This document shows, piece after piece, positions 55,901-64,000 of a stretch of 64,000 nucleotides of DNA. The stretch is from a bacterium (GTDB lineage: Bacteria; Zhuqueibacterota; Zhuqueibacteria; Zhuqueibacterales; Zhuqueibacteraceae). Position 1 is the stretch's first letter; every line of letters begins with the position of its first letter. Both the position numbers and the translations under genes were made by a program. The notes under the pieces are model-generated. The model saw only the letters and a list, made by a program, of their open reading frames with translations, was not told where the DNA came from and made no database searches. The DNA lies in contig JAKLJX010000001.1 in NCBI GenBank assembly GCA_023150945.1, forward strand, positions 739,693-803,692, read 5' to 3'.

Positions 55901-57255
55901 TGGGCAGCATGACTGCTGATTCCGGATCGGTTGCCGGCACCGTCGTCAATGCAGGCGCGCTTGCTGCGATTGCGCCATTGAACTTCGGAAATGGCTCTGT
56001 TTACGAGCATGCGCGCGACGGCGGCAGCGTTCCGAGCGGCGCATGGAATGAAGGCTCGACCGCATTGTTCACCGGCATCACCACCACCGCGCCCGAGAAT
56101 CGCGGGCAAGATTACTACCATCTCACGCTCAACACACCGGGACTGGTTTCGAATCGCGATCTGGCTTTGGATGGCAACACCATACACGGCAATCTCACGG
56201 TCATCAACACTGGCCTGTCGCGCTGGCAACTCGTGGGCGGCTCATCGGGCACGGTGACGATCATGGGCGATGTCATCATGGCAAGCGGCCAGCTTGCCAC
56301 GCAAGGCACCAGCAGCGCGACGAATGTTGTGGTTGAGCATTATGGTGATGTCAACGTTACCGGCGGAAATTTTTCCATTGGCAGAGGTTCGCAAGGCAGC
56401 GGCACGGGCACGACGATTTGGAATCTGCACGAAGGCAATTTCTCGATGGCGAACGCCACCACGCAGAATTCCAATCCCACTCCCGGCAATGCCAAATTCG
56501 TTTTCGCCAAAGACGACGGTACCCAGAACCTGACGCTCTCGAATGTGACGTACGGCGGCGGCGGCTTGCCGATTCAGGTCGATAGTTCAACAACGTTGAA
56601 CATGGACACGACTGCCGTTGGCGGCAATGGCGTCTTCATTCTGAGCGAAAAAGCCACTCTGGCAACGGCACACGCCGGCGGTATTGCCGGCGCCGTGCAG
56701 TCCACCGGGGCGCTCACCTTCAACGCGGGAGCGAGCTACCTCTTCAATGGAACCGTTGCGCAAGTCACCAGCACGCTCATGCCGGACACGGTGAATGGGT
56801 TGGCGATCAACAACGAAGCAGGAGTCGTGCTTTCGCAGACAACGGTGATCAACGGTGTGTTGCGGCTCATGGCAGGTGAGTTCGACAATACCATTCCATT
56901 CAAGCTCGGCCCCAACGGCGCGATTTCGTATGAGGGCGGAAGACTCAAGGTGCCGGTTTCGGTCGAGGAACGCGAGTCGGAACTTCCGAAGGAATTTGCC
57001 CTGTTCCAAAATTATCCCAATCCGTTCAATCCCTCCACCACGATTCGTTATCACTTGCCCGCGCGGGCCCGCGTCACCATGAAGATTTATGACGTCATGG
57101 GTCACGAAGTCGCGGAGTTGATGAACGGCAAGCCACACGAGGCCGGCGCTTTTGATTTCGTGTGGCATGCGAAGGGAGTGACCAGCGGCGTGTATTACCT
57201 GCGCATTTCCGCCGGTGATTTTACCGCCGCGCAGAAACTCGTGCTGCTGAAATAG
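52993..57255 (+). CDS. Giant secreted tandem-repeat protein with type IX sorting domain
   Basis: A 1420-residue exported protein. The signal peptide ends SSPALAQ, followed by an N-terminal domain (GDYRSAASGNWGDASTWETF) like that of the preceding gene. Four modules begin with YEHARxGGS at about residues 107, 340, 672 and 1004. The first unit is 233 residues; the next two are exactly 332 each and nearly identical (ENRGQDYYHLTLNTPGL, GTSSATNVVVEH, GNFSIGRGSQGSG, ATTQNSNPTPGNAKFVF). The sorting domain starts near 1340 (NYPNPFNPSTTIRY, ending QKLVLLK). ATG 52993 follows GAGAAGG. The low-complexity Ser/Thr/Asn/Gly beta-helix character suggests a surface stalk or adhesin. Confidence 0.83.
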   Translation: MKILKRTICAAAIAVFISSPALAQQAGDYRSAASGNWGDASTWETFDGANWVVAATAPAGSETITVRGDDTVRVDIAVSVAGYVKVEETGIVEISSGSLEFGNGSTYEHARDAGSVPLATWSPGSTFLLTGTVQDAPGNRNQSFHHVTFNTPNLGRNRDMGWNDIVIGGVVRVINTGTFRWQLTSIAANDTAAFAIMGDVIVEDGQFAVQGTSNAQTTFIVHHYGNLNVTGGNFSLARGSQGNGSGTTTWYLHQGNFAMDSAATQNSNPTPGNAKFVFAKNDTQQVTFKNVTFAGGRIHFEVADTSTMEIVGPFVVNGNLVNRGAVVPQDTLTFTNGAVYEHARNGGSVPSAVWQEGSSALFTGVTTTAPENRGQDYYHLTLNTPGLTSNRDLALDGNTISGNLTVISTGSARWQLVGGSSGTVTIKGDVIVQAGQLATHGTSSATNVVVEHYGNINVTAGNFSIGRGSQGSGAGTTIWNLHEGNFSMSNATTQNSNPTPGNAKFVFTKDGGVQNLMLANVTYAGGGLPIQVDSAATLNMDTTSVGGNGAFILSPGATLQTAHPGGLNAAIATTGVVAFSKAANFTFNGTQAQVAGALLPDTLGVLTLANPAGVAFNDTVRSAKLVVSPGTLMQIDSLGSVTADSGSVAGTVISKGELVAVAPLVFTNGSVYEHARDGGSVPSGVWNEGSTALFTGVTTTAPENRGQDYYHLTLNTPGLTSNRDLALDGNTIHGNLTVVSTGSARWQLVGGSSGTVTIKGDVIVQAGQLATHGTSSATNVVVEHFGDVTVTGGNFSIGRGSQGSGAGTTFWNLHEGNFSMSNATTQNSNPTPGNAKFVFTKDGGVQNLVLSNVTFGGGGLPIQVDSSATLNMDTTAVRGNGAFILSAGATLQTARAGGLDGAIGTTGVITLSKAANFTFNGIQLQAPGVLLPDTIGVLTLSNPAGVAFNDTVKCAELLVNSGTIMLVDSLGSMTADSGSVAGTVVNAGALAAIAPLNFGNGSVYEHARDGGSVPSGAWNEGSTALFTGITTTAPENRGQDYYHLTLNTPGLVSNRDLALDGNTIHGNLTVINTGLSRWQLVGGSSGTVTIMGDVIMASGQLATQGTSSATNVVVEHYGDVNVTGGNFSIGRGSQGSGTGTTIWNLHEGNFSMANATTQNSNPTPGNAKFVFAKDDGTQNLTLSNVTYGGGGLPIQVDSSTTLNMDTTAVGGNGVFILSEKATLATAHAGGIAGAVQSTGALTFNAGASYLFNGTVAQVTSTLMPDTVNGLAINNEAGVVLSQTTVINGVLRLMAGEFDNTIPFKLGPNGAISYEGGRLKVPVSVEERESELPKEFALFQNYPNPFNPSTTIRYHLPARARVTMKIYDVMGHEVAELMNGKPHEAGAFDFVWHAKGVTSGVYYLRISAGDFTAAQKLVLLK
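54010..56850 (+). repeat. Intragenic tandem repeat, 996-bp period
   Basis: Module starts at 54010, 55006 and 56002 are spaced exactly 996 bp (332 codons). The third copy diverges after about 56640. DNA as well as protein is nearly identical over long stretches (e.g. after the CGCGGGCA of each copy), so the duplication is recent or kept uniform by recombination. A shorter, more divergent unit precedes at 53311. Confidence 0.9.
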
Positions 57256-57346
57256 CGCAGCGCCCAAGCTGGAGAACTTATTCGCAGGATGATTTTCGAA
57301 ACCACCAGTTGATGGTGATCACTTCAAGCGGAAGGGAACTGTCGGG

Positions 57347-57389
57347 CATGAACGCCAATGGCTGTGAGTAAAAACCATTGGCGTTCATG
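57347..57389. repeat. Perfect 15-bp hairpin upstream of the pectinesterase gene
   Basis: CATGAACGCCAATGG (57347-57361) and CCATTGGCGTTCATG (57375-57389) pair perfectly around a 13-base loop, ending 28 bp before the pectinesterase ATG. No T-run follows. A GATTCGCGGTT segment like that at 16450-16468 is adjacent, so it may belong to an interspersed repeat family. Confidence 0.65.
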
Positions 57390-57417
57390 CGCGCTGATTC
57401 GCGGTTTAACAAATCTC

Positions 57418-58506
57418 ATGTTTCGAATTATCGCTCTAACTTTATGCACCCTTGCGAATGTTGCCTTTGCGCAAAACGCAGTGGTTGAGGGAAGGTATTC
57501 CGGCAAGCCCGGCGCGCTGGTGGAGGGCGCGCCGCGCTTCGCCACGATTGGCGCCGCGCTCGCTGCTGTTCCGAAGGACAACGCGCAGCGGTTCGTTATC
57601 TTCATCAAAGAGGGACGCTATGACGAGAAGCTGATTGTCGATCGACCGTTCGTTCATTTCATTGGCGAGAGCCGTGACGGCACCATCATCACACACGATG
57701 ATTGCGGCGACACGCCGGCATCGCGGGGCGGCAAACTTGGAACGCAAGGCAGCTTCACACTACAAATCGCCGCGCCGGATTTCAGAGCGGAGAATCTTAC
57801 GATTGAAAACGGCTTCGATTATCCCGAGAATGCGGCAAGGGCGGATGACGACCCGGCCAAAGCGCAAAATCCGCAGGCCGTCGCGCTCATGACGACCGCG
57901 GCCAGCGACCGCGCCGTGTTTTGCAATTGCGTGATCAGAGGGTTCCAAGACACACTGTACGCCGACGCGGGCCGCCACTACTTTCACGGCTGTCGCATTC
58001 TCGGTCACGTTGATTTCATCTTCGGCGCGGGCCAGGCGGTTTTCGAAAATTGTGAAATCGTTTCTCGCGACCGCAAAGGCAAGGATCCCACCGGTTACAT
58101 CACCGCGCCCAGCACCGCGATGGCATATCCGTTCGGCTTCTTGTTTCTCGCCTGCCGTCTGTTGAAAGAGAAGAAGGATTTGCCTGCCGGCTCGGTGCGG
58201 CTCGGCCGGCCGTGGCATCCCGGTGGTGATCCGCGTGTCGAGGGCAGCGCGGTTTTTGTGCGCTGCTTCATGGATGATCACCTCGGCTTGGAAGGCTACG
58301 CCGCGATTTCTGTACGTGATTCCACCGGCCAGCGCATTTGGTTCGAAGTGAAACCTGATTCGCGTTTCTTTGAATTCGAAAGTCACGGTCCTGGCGCGAT
58401 CAAAAGCGCAAAGCGTCCGACGCTCGATGAAAAAGAAGCGGCGTACTATTCTGCTGCAAACGTGTTGAATGGTTGGTCGCCCGCTTGTCCGCATCGAGCA
58501 TATTGA
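57418..58506 (+). CDS. CE8 family pectinesterase
   Basis: A 362-residue secreted pectin methylesterase. The signal peptide (IIALTLCTLANVAFAQ) is followed by a right-handed beta-helix. Catalytic residues are D178 (GFQDTLYA), D199 (GHVDFIFG) and R264 (RLGRPWHP), with Q153 near the oxyanion site. It would remove methyl groups so that PL1, PL9 and GH28 can act. ATG 57418 is chosen because the signal peptide begins there; an upstream in-frame ATG (57358) would run through the hairpin repeat. PL9 follows after 15 bp. Confidence 0.9.
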   Translation: MFRIIALTLCTLANVAFAQNAVVEGRYSGKPGALVEGAPRFATIGAALAAVPKDNAQRFVIFIKEGRYDEKLIVDRPFVHFIGESRDGTIITHDDCGDTPASRGGKLGTQGSFTLQIAAPDFRAENLTIENGFDYPENAARADDDPAKAQNPQAVALMTTAASDRAVFCNCVIRGFQDTLYADAGRHYFHGCRILGHVDFIFGAGQAVFENCEIVSRDRKGKDPTGYITAPSTAMAYPFGFLFLACRLLKEKKDLPAGSVRLGRPWHPGGDPRVEGSAVFVRCFMDDHLGLEGYAAISVRDSTGQRIWFEVKPDSRFFEFESHGPGAIKSAKRPTLDEKEAAYYSAANVLNGWSPACPHRAY

Positions 58507-58521
58507 AAAGGCCATTCCTTG

Positions 58522-60042
58522 ATGAAAATAGTTTTACTCTGTCTCTCGTGTATTGTTTTGACGCCGCCCTTGCTTGCGCAGAAATATGTTGCCTCCGACG
58601 GCGATGACGCCAACCCCGGAACCTTCGAGCAACCGTTCGGCACCATCGCGAAAGCCGTTGCCGAGGTCTTGCCCGGTGACACGATTTATGTGCGCGGCGG
58701 CCTTTATGCACTTACGAGCACAGTCACCATCTCCGCGGCAAAAAGCGGAACGGAAAGCCAGCCCATCACCCTGACTTCGTTCCAGGATGAAATCCCCCTT
58801 CTTGATTTTTCCGGGCAGTCGTTCGGGTCCAGAGGCATCAGTCTGCGCGCAAATTACTGGCATATCCGCGGATTGCAGATCAAAGGCGCGGGCGACAACG
58901 GCATGGAGATCAACTTCGGCTCGCACAACCTCATTGAGAATTGCGCGTTTTTTGAGAACCGGGATTCCGGCCTGCAGTTGAGCAATGGCTCGGCAAACAA
59001 TCGCATCATCAATTGCGATTCGTATTACAATGCCGATCCGCCGGATTTCGCGGACGCCGACGGCTTTGCTCCGAAACTCACTGTCGGTTCAGGCAATTAT
59101 TTCTACGGCTGCCGCGCGTGGGGCAATGTCGATGACGGTTGGGACGGCTATCTGCGCGGCGCAGACGATGTGACCACCACCCTCGAAAATTGTTGGACGT
59201 GGGGCAATGGCTATCTCAAAGATGGCGGCGATCCCGGACCCCAAGCAAACGGCAATGGCTTCAAAATGGGCGGCGGCGACAACAGCAACAGCGAACAACT
59301 GATGCATCACGCCATTTTGATCAATTGCGTGGCTTTTGATAACAAGAATAAAGGATTCGATCAGAACAACAATGTCGGTTCAATGACGTTGTTGCATTGC
59401 ACCGGCTATGGCAACCGGGAAGCGAATTACAGAATTCAGCGCGCACTCAATCCCGGCCAAGCATTGACCGTGAAGAATAGCCTTTCGTTTAACGGTCTGG
59501 GTCAGTTGGGAAGTTTTGCGGTGCAGGAAACCAACAGTTGGAAGAGTCCTTTCGTGGTCACCGCGGAGGATTTTTTGAGCCTGAACCCGGCGTTGGCCGA
59601 GTCGCCACGCTACGCGGACGGCAGCTTGCCGGAGATCGAATTCATGCACCTGGCCGCCGGCAGTGATTTGATCGATGCCGGCGTCGATCTTGGCCTGCCA
59701 TTTAAAGGCAAGGCGCCTGATCTCGGCGCGTTCGAAAGCGATTTTGGCACGAGGGTGAGGGAGAACGATCTTCAACCGGCAGGCTTTCACCTGAAGCAAA
59801 ATTACCCCAATCCCTTCAACCCGGTGACCAAGATCGAATTTCAGTTGGCCGGAGCGGGTCGAGTTCAGCTTGCCGTTTATGATGCCACCGGCCGGTTGAC
59901 GGCGATCTTGGTGAATGGAAACCTGGAACGAGGCTCGCATGCAATTGCCTTCGAGGCCGGCAATCTATCGAGCGGCGCTTACTTCTACAGAATTGAGACT
60001 TCGGATTTTATTCAGACGAAAAGGATGCTGTTGATGAGGTGA
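58522..60042 (+). CDS. PL9 family pectate lyase with type IX sorting domain
   Basis: A 506-residue secreted lyase. The signal peptide ends PPLLAQ, then KYVASDGDDANPGTFEQPF starts a beta-helix. Calcium ligands D180, D204, D205 and D208 (DADGFAPKL, NVDDGWDGY) and the lysine base K248 (GNGFKMGG) match PL9 enzymes such as Pel9A. The sorting domain (NYPNPFNPVTKIEF, ending KRMLLMR) indicates surface attachment. ATG 58522 starts 15 bp after the CE8 stop, so the two probably share a transcript. Confidence 0.87.
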   Translation: MKIVLLCLSCIVLTPPLLAQKYVASDGDDANPGTFEQPFGTIAKAVAEVLPGDTIYVRGGLYALTSTVTISAAKSGTESQPITLTSFQDEIPLLDFSGQSFGSRGISLRANYWHIRGLQIKGAGDNGMEINFGSHNLIENCAFFENRDSGLQLSNGSANNRIINCDSYYNADPPDFADADGFAPKLTVGSGNYFYGCRAWGNVDDGWDGYLRGADDVTTTLENCWTWGNGYLKDGGDPGPQANGNGFKMGGGDNSNSEQLMHHAILINCVAFDNKNKGFDQNNNVGSMTLLHCTGYGNREANYRIQRALNPGQALTVKNSLSFNGLGQLGSFAVQETNSWKSPFVVTAEDFLSLNPALAESPRYADGSLPEIEFMHLAAGSDLIDAGVDLGLPFKGKAPDLGAFESDFGTRVRENDLQPAGFHLKQNYPNPFNPVTKIEFQLAGAGRVQLAVYDATGRLTAILVNGNLERGSHAIAFEAGNLSSGAYFYRIETSDFIQTKRMLLMR

Positions 60043-60053
60043 AACGGCATTCG

Positions 60054-60107
60054 TAACGCAAAGACTTTCACGCAAAGGTACCGAGACGCTATAATCACGC
60101 AAAAAAA
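60054..60107. repeat. Partial CGCAAAG interspersed repeat
   Basis: AACGCAAAGACTTTCACGCA and a following CACGCAAAAA block match one arm of the repeats at 17353 and 49519. The opposite arm is missing. It lies between the PL9 stop and the GH28 start. Confidence 0.5.
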
Positions 60108-60159
60108 TTACAGCAATTCCGGCGCATCTGTTTTGCTAAACATAGACTGAGCGGATCTC

Positions 60160-61851
60160 ATGAAAACTCTTTCCAAGTACAGCATCTGTGTTGGCGTATT
60201 GTTCCTCGTTGCAAGCCTGACGGTATCTCCCCATTCTCTGTATTCCGGCAATGAAGCAGATCAAACCTCGCTTCGTTTTCCTGAAATTCCTTTGCCCTCA
60301 TTCCCGGACAAGCAGTTCAACATTGTTGATTATGGCGCGGTCGGCGACGGCAAGACCATGAATACGGAAGCCATTGCCAAAGCGATCTCCGCGTGCGCCG
60401 CTACCGGCGGCGGCAAGGTCGTGATTCCCGCAGGTATCTGGCTCACCGGCCCGATTCAACTGCAGAGCAATCTCAATCTGCATGTGGCAAGAGGCGCGCT
60501 GGTGATTTTCAGTCCGCAGCGCACCGACTACCCGCTTATCGAAACCTGGTATGAAGGCCGGCTGGAATATCGCTGCATGCCGCCCCTCTTCGGAGAGAAT
60601 TTGGAGAACATTGCCATTACCGGCGCAGGTGTGTTCGATGGTTCCGGCGAAGTGTGGCGGCCGGTGAAGAAATTCAAACTCACGGCAATGCAGTGGAAAG
60701 AGCTGGTCGCTTCCGGCGGTGTGGTGGATCAAAAAGGCAGCACCTGGTGGCCCTCTGCCGCAGCGATGAACGGCGCAGACGAAATCGAGATTCTGCGCCA
60801 AAGCAACAAGCCGCCGGTGCGTGCAGCGTTTGAAAAATTGCGTGACTTTTTGCGGCCGGTGCTGCTGCAATTGAGCCGCTGCAACAAAGTCCTGCTCGAC
60901 GGCCCCACGTTCCAAAACTCGCCCGCGTGGAATTTGCACCCACTGATGAGTGAGAACATTACGATTCGAAACGTCACGGTCAGAAATCCGTGGTATTCGC
61001 AAAACGGCGACGGTCTCGATCTGGAATCCTGCCGTAACGTCGCGGTTTACAACTGCAATTTCGATGTCGGCGACGACGCGATCTGTTTGAAATCAGGAAG
61101 AGACGAAGCCGGCCGGCGGCGTGGCATGCCGACGGAGAACGTGCAGATTTATGACTGCATCGTTTATCACGGCCACGGCGGCTTCGTGATCGGCAGCGAA
61201 ATGTCCGGCGGCGTGCGCAACATCGAGGTGCGCGATTGCACGTTTATCGGCACCGACACTGGCTTGCGCTTCAAGAGCACACGCGGCCGCGGCGGCGTGG
61301 TTGAGAACATTTACGTCAAACGCATTTTCATGAAGGACATTCCCGCAGCAGTCATCACTTTCAACCTGTATTACAGCGGCCAATCGCCGATTGTTGAGCC
61401 CGGCCAGGCAAGCAGTTTCGATAGCGAACAGGCCGCGCCGGTCAGCGCCGCAACGCCGCAATTTCGGAACATTTTCATCAGCGAGGTGATTGCCCGCGGA
61501 GCAGCGCAGGCCGTGGAAATGCTCGGCTTGCCGGAAATGCCGCTGCACAATATCGAATTGACGAACATTTCAATCTCTGCGCAAAAAGGCTTGCTCGGAA
61601 TGAATGTGGATCATATCAGGCTGACAAATGTTGAGATTCTTCCGCAAGCCGGGCCGGTGCTGGCGTTTCACAACAGCACGAATGTTACCATTGCCGCGCC
61701 GCGTTTTCCGGCAGAACTGGAAACACTCTTGTCTTTATCCGGCAAAAAAACGGCCGGCATCAATCTGTGCAAAATAGGCGCGCTTGATGCAAAGAAACAT
61801 TTGAAATTGGCTCCCGAAGTAAATGCGACTGTTTTGCATTGGGGAAACTGA
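60160..61851 (+). CDS. GH28 family polygalacturonase
   Basis: A 563-residue secreted glycosidase that hydrolyses galacturonan. The N-terminus is a signal segment (VGVLFLVASLTVSP), then FNIVDYGAVGDGKTMNTEAI. Catalytic motifs are NGDGLD (D284), GDDAI (D305, D306), GHGG (H339) and RFKS (R370, K372). An insertion between the first beta-helix turns and the catalytic core (about 165-235) resembles exo-acting Bacteroidota members. The stop is 15 bp before GH105, so these two are probably co-transcribed. Confidence 0.93.
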   Translation: MKTLSKYSICVGVLFLVASLTVSPHSLYSGNEADQTSLRFPEIPLPSFPDKQFNIVDYGAVGDGKTMNTEAIAKAISACAATGGGKVVIPAGIWLTGPIQLQSNLNLHVARGALVIFSPQRTDYPLIETWYEGRLEYRCMPPLFGENLENIAITGAGVFDGSGEVWRPVKKFKLTAMQWKELVASGGVVDQKGSTWWPSAAAMNGADEIEILRQSNKPPVRAAFEKLRDFLRPVLLQLSRCNKVLLDGPTFQNSPAWNLHPLMSENITIRNVTVRNPWYSQNGDGLDLESCRNVAVYNCNFDVGDDAICLKSGRDEAGRRRGMPTENVQIYDCIVYHGHGGFVIGSEMSGGVRNIEVRDCTFIGTDTGLRFKSTRGRGGVVENIYVKRIFMKDIPAAVITFNLYYSGQSPIVEPGQASSFDSEQAAPVSAATPQFRNIFISEVIARGAAQAVEMLGLPEMPLHNIELTNISISAQKGLLGMNVDHIRLTNVEILPQAGPVLAFHNSTNVTIAAPRFPAELETLLSLSGKKTAGINLCKIGALDAKKHLKLAPEVNATVLHWGN

Positions 61852-61866
61852 AAAGGAACGGAACGC

Positions 61867-63093
61867 ATGACAGACTTTCATTCAAGATTGTGGCACGGCG
61901 TGGTCGCAGCAACGATAATTCTAACGCTTTCGTGCCAATCCCAGTCACCGCGCGAACAAGCAGCGGTCCCGAATCACACGCCGTGGTCGGTGCGCATGGC
62001 GACGTCGGAAATGCAGCGCCGGGGCAATTCGTTTTTGTTCAATGACAGCACGAAAACGTCGTGGGTTTACGAGACCGCGGTTTTCATGAAAGCGCTCGAA
62101 CAGGTCTGGCAGCAAACCGGCGAACAGAAATACTTTGACTATGTCAAAGCCTTCGCCGATTCCTATGTCGAGCCGGACGGCAACATCAAAACCTATGAGT
62201 TGGAAGAATACAACATCGATCACGTGAACCCCGGAAAAGTCCTGCTGATGTTGTACAATGCCACGCACGATGAAAAGTACAAGAACGCAGCGGCTTTGAA
62301 CATGAAGCAACTGGAGACGCATCCGCGCACTCGGGAGGGCGGTTTTTGGCACAAGAAAATCTATCCGTGGCAGATGTGGCTCGACGGCATTTTCATGGGC
62401 GCACCCTTTTATGCCGAGTACGCGAAAATGTTCGATCGTCCTGAGGCATTCGACGATATCGCGAATCAAATCATCTTTGTGGCGCATCATACTTATGATT
62501 CCACCACTGGTTTGTACTACCACGGCTGGGATGAGAGCAAGCAGCAAGAGTGGGCCGATCCGGTGACGGGCTGCTCGCCGAATTTTTGGGGCCGCGCGAT
62601 CGGTTGGTATGCCATGGGCATTGTGGATGTGCTCGATTACTTCTCGAACGATCATCCCAAACGAGAACAGATCATCGCGATTCTTCGCAACCTCGCGCGC
62701 GCGGTGCGAAAATATCAAGATGAAGAAACCGGTCTGTGGTATCAAGTGCTGGATCAAGGCGGCCGCGCGGGAAATTTCTTGGAGGCTTCGGCCTCGGCAA
62801 TGTTCGTGTACGCTCTTGCCAAAGCGGTGCGCAATGGTTATCTTGATCAAGCATATTTGGCGGTGGCGGAGAAAGGCTACCGCGGCATCATCGAAAACTT
62901 GATCAAAGTGGAGCCGGACGGCCTTGTCACGCTCACGCAGGTTTGTCAGGTTGCCGGGCTCGGCGGCAAGCCCTATCGGGACGGCTCCTATGAGTATTAC
63001 GTGAGTACGCCGATTGTGAGCAACGATCTCAAAGGGGTGGGGCCGTTCATCATGGCCAGCGTGGAAATGGAGAAGCAGCAAGAGGCCAGGTGA
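61867..63093 (+). CDS. GH105 unsaturated rhamnogalacturonyl/galacturonyl hydrolase
   Basis: A 408-residue enzyme with an alpha/alpha barrel that opens the unsaturated uronic acid left by pectin lyases. The catalytic aspartate is D173 (MWLDGIFMGAPF); YHGWDESKQQEWADP and GRAIGWYAMG are family motifs. The N-terminus (VVAATIILTLSC) suggests export, possibly as a lipoprotein at C23, although the -3 residue is atypical. GGAACG lies before the ATG. It completes the pectin pathway started by PL1 and PL9. Confidence 0.92.
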   Translation: MTDFHSRLWHGVVAATIILTLSCQSQSPREQAAVPNHTPWSVRMATSEMQRRGNSFLFNDSTKTSWVYETAVFMKALEQVWQQTGEQKYFDYVKAFADSYVEPDGNIKTYELEEYNIDHVNPGKVLLMLYNATHDEKYKNAAALNMKQLETHPRTREGGFWHKKIYPWQMWLDGIFMGAPFYAEYAKMFDRPEAFDDIANQIIFVAHHTYDSTTGLYYHGWDESKQQEWADPVTGCSPNFWGRAIGWYAMGIVDVLDYFSNDHPKREQIIAILRNLARAVRKYQDEETGLWYQVLDQGGRAGNFLEASASAMFVYALAKAVRNGYLDQAYLAVAEKGYRGIIENLIKVEPDGLVTLTQVCQVAGLGGKPYRDGSYEYYVSTPIVSNDLKGVGPFIMASVEMEKQQEAR

Positions 63094-63192
63094 GAAAGCG
63101 CAAAGCAAAGACCCAACGCGTTCGAAATCGGATCACAAGATTCGTACCACAAAACTGAAGAGTGGACGGACAATTCAACGAACGGGCAGATT

Positions 63193-64000
63193 ATGACAGC
63201 ACTATTTGCGCTCGACTGGGTGGTGATCGCCGGCTATTTTCTCGTCATTCTCGGAGTGGCTTGGTGGGTGAGCAAGCAAAGGCAGGATACGCCCGCTGAT
63301 TATTTTCTGGCGAGCCGCCATCTCGGTTGGTTTGTGATCGGCGCGTCCATCTTTGCCTCCAACATCGGCTCCGAGCATCTCGTGGGCTTGGCCGGCACCG
63401 GCGCCACCGACGGCGTCGTGATGGCGCATTATGAATTGCACGCGTGGTGTCTGCTCGTGCTGGGCTGGGTCATGATTCCCTTCTATATGCGTTCCAAAGT
63501 CTTCACCATGCCGGAATTCTTGGAGCGGCGTTTTTCACCGACGGCGCGCACCGTGCTTTCACTCATCTCGCTGGTGGCGTATGTCTTGACCAAAATCGCC
63601 GTGGGAATTTTCGCCGGTGGGATCGTTTTTAGCGTGTTGCTACCGGATCTCCGGTTTCTCGGCCTTGATAGTTTTTGGACAGGCTCCATTCTGGTTATCG
63701 TGCTGACCGGACTATATACCATTTTCGGCGGCATGCGCGCGGTGGCCTATACCGAGGCGCTGCAGACGATCATTCTCATCTTCGGCTCGGCCTTGGTCAC
63801 CGTCTTCGGCCTGCAGGCCTTGGGAGGATGGAGCGAGCTGCGCGCGATCGTGGGACCGGAGATGCTCAACCTCTGGAAGCCGCTGGTGCCTGCGGGCATT
63901 GAAGGCACGTGGGCGCCCGTGCGTGAGGCGGGCCGCATGGCTTGGTACTTCAATGACGCCTATCCCTGGCTCGGCATGTTGTTTTGCGCGCCGATCATCG
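63193..64000 (+). CDS. Sodium:solute symporter (SSS family), 3' end beyond the window
   Basis: The N-terminal 269 codons of a polytopic Na+-coupled sugar or uronate transporter. Motifs of the SSS family are visible: ADYFLASRHLGWFVIGASIF near residue 35 and ASNIGSEHLVGLAGTGA near 55. FTMPEFLERRF and YTIFGGMRAVAYTEALQ follow further on. About six helices are seen before the edge. ATG 63193 lies 99 bp after the GH105 stop, so it probably imports the monosaccharides or uronates released by the pectin enzymes. The gene is cut by the window, not by mutation. Confidence 0.9.
   Translation, partial: MTALFALDWVVIAGYFLVILGVAWWVSKQRQDTPADYFLASRHLGWFVIGASIFASNIGSEHLVGLAGTGATDGVVMAHYELHAWCLLVLGWVMIPFYMRSKVFTMPEFLERRFSPTARTVLSLISLVAYVLTKIAVGIFAGGIVFSVLLPDLRFLGLDSFWTGSILVIVLTGLYTIFGGMRAVAYTEALQTIILIFGSALVTVFGLQALGGWSELRAIVGPEMLNLWKPLVPAGIEGTWAPVREAGRMAWYFNDAYPWLGMLFCAPII

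Overview
The window comes from a moderately GC-rich Gram-negative bacterium of the FCB group. Three TonB-dependent transporters, several PorV/FadL-like outer-membrane proteins and five secreted proteins ending in a type IX (Por) secretion sorting domain (NYPNPFN...V/L-L-K/R) point this way. So do LytTR/LytS signalling and many palindromic intergenic repeats. Candidate phylum KSB1, Calditrichota or Ignavibacteria-like lineages fit best; this is inference from gene style, not a phylogeny.

Layout. (1) 116-10674: a TonB transporter, a large secreted protein, a PorV-like protein and a parvulin-type foldase, with a complete IS701-like element (TTAA target duplication) between the first two. (2) 10819-23025: a secreted multidomain protein, an ABC sugar importer (binding lipoprotein and two permeases, no ATPase), an all-alpha lipoprotein, a GH130 mannoside phosphorylase, a GH2 beta-mannosidase and a LytTR response regulator. 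This looks like beta-mannoside uptake and breakdown. (3) 23052-30641, minus strand: a nitrosative-stress/respiratory cluster. It holds a Crp/Fnr-type regulator, a 7Fe ferredoxin, the RIC Fe-S repair protein, a DUF6448-like protein, an Mrp ATPase, cytochrome c, a DUF1858/triple-DUF2249 protein, two heme-copper-oxidase-like membrane proteins and a MIP18-like protein. A TTGAC-N4-GTCAA box lies at class II activator spacing before the ferredoxin. (4) 30834-34778: a 14-blade propeller histidine kinase diverging from a stand-alone receiver. (5) 34847-64000: a pectin-degradation region with a TonB transporter, beta-helix protein, PL1, GH51, a second TonB/secreted/PorV module, two repeat-rich secreted paralogs, CE8, PL9, GH28, GH105 and the start of a sodium:solute symporter.

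How the genes fit together. Secreted PL1, PL9, CE8 and GH28 would cut and de-esterify pectin. GH51 would remove arabinose and GH105 would open unsaturated disaccharides. The TonB transporters and the symporter could carry products across the two membranes. The propeller kinase resembles sensors that control polysaccharide-utilization loci.

Most intriguing signals: the duplicated TonB/secreted/PorV module; palindromic repeats that have become signal-peptide codons of two genes; a 996-bp tandem duplication inside a giant secreted protein; a seven-copy 14-bp minisatellite that reaches almost to the start codon of the Crp/Fnr gene; and the regulatory architecture of the nitrosative-stress cluster. 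No rRNA, tRNA or CRISPR array was seen.
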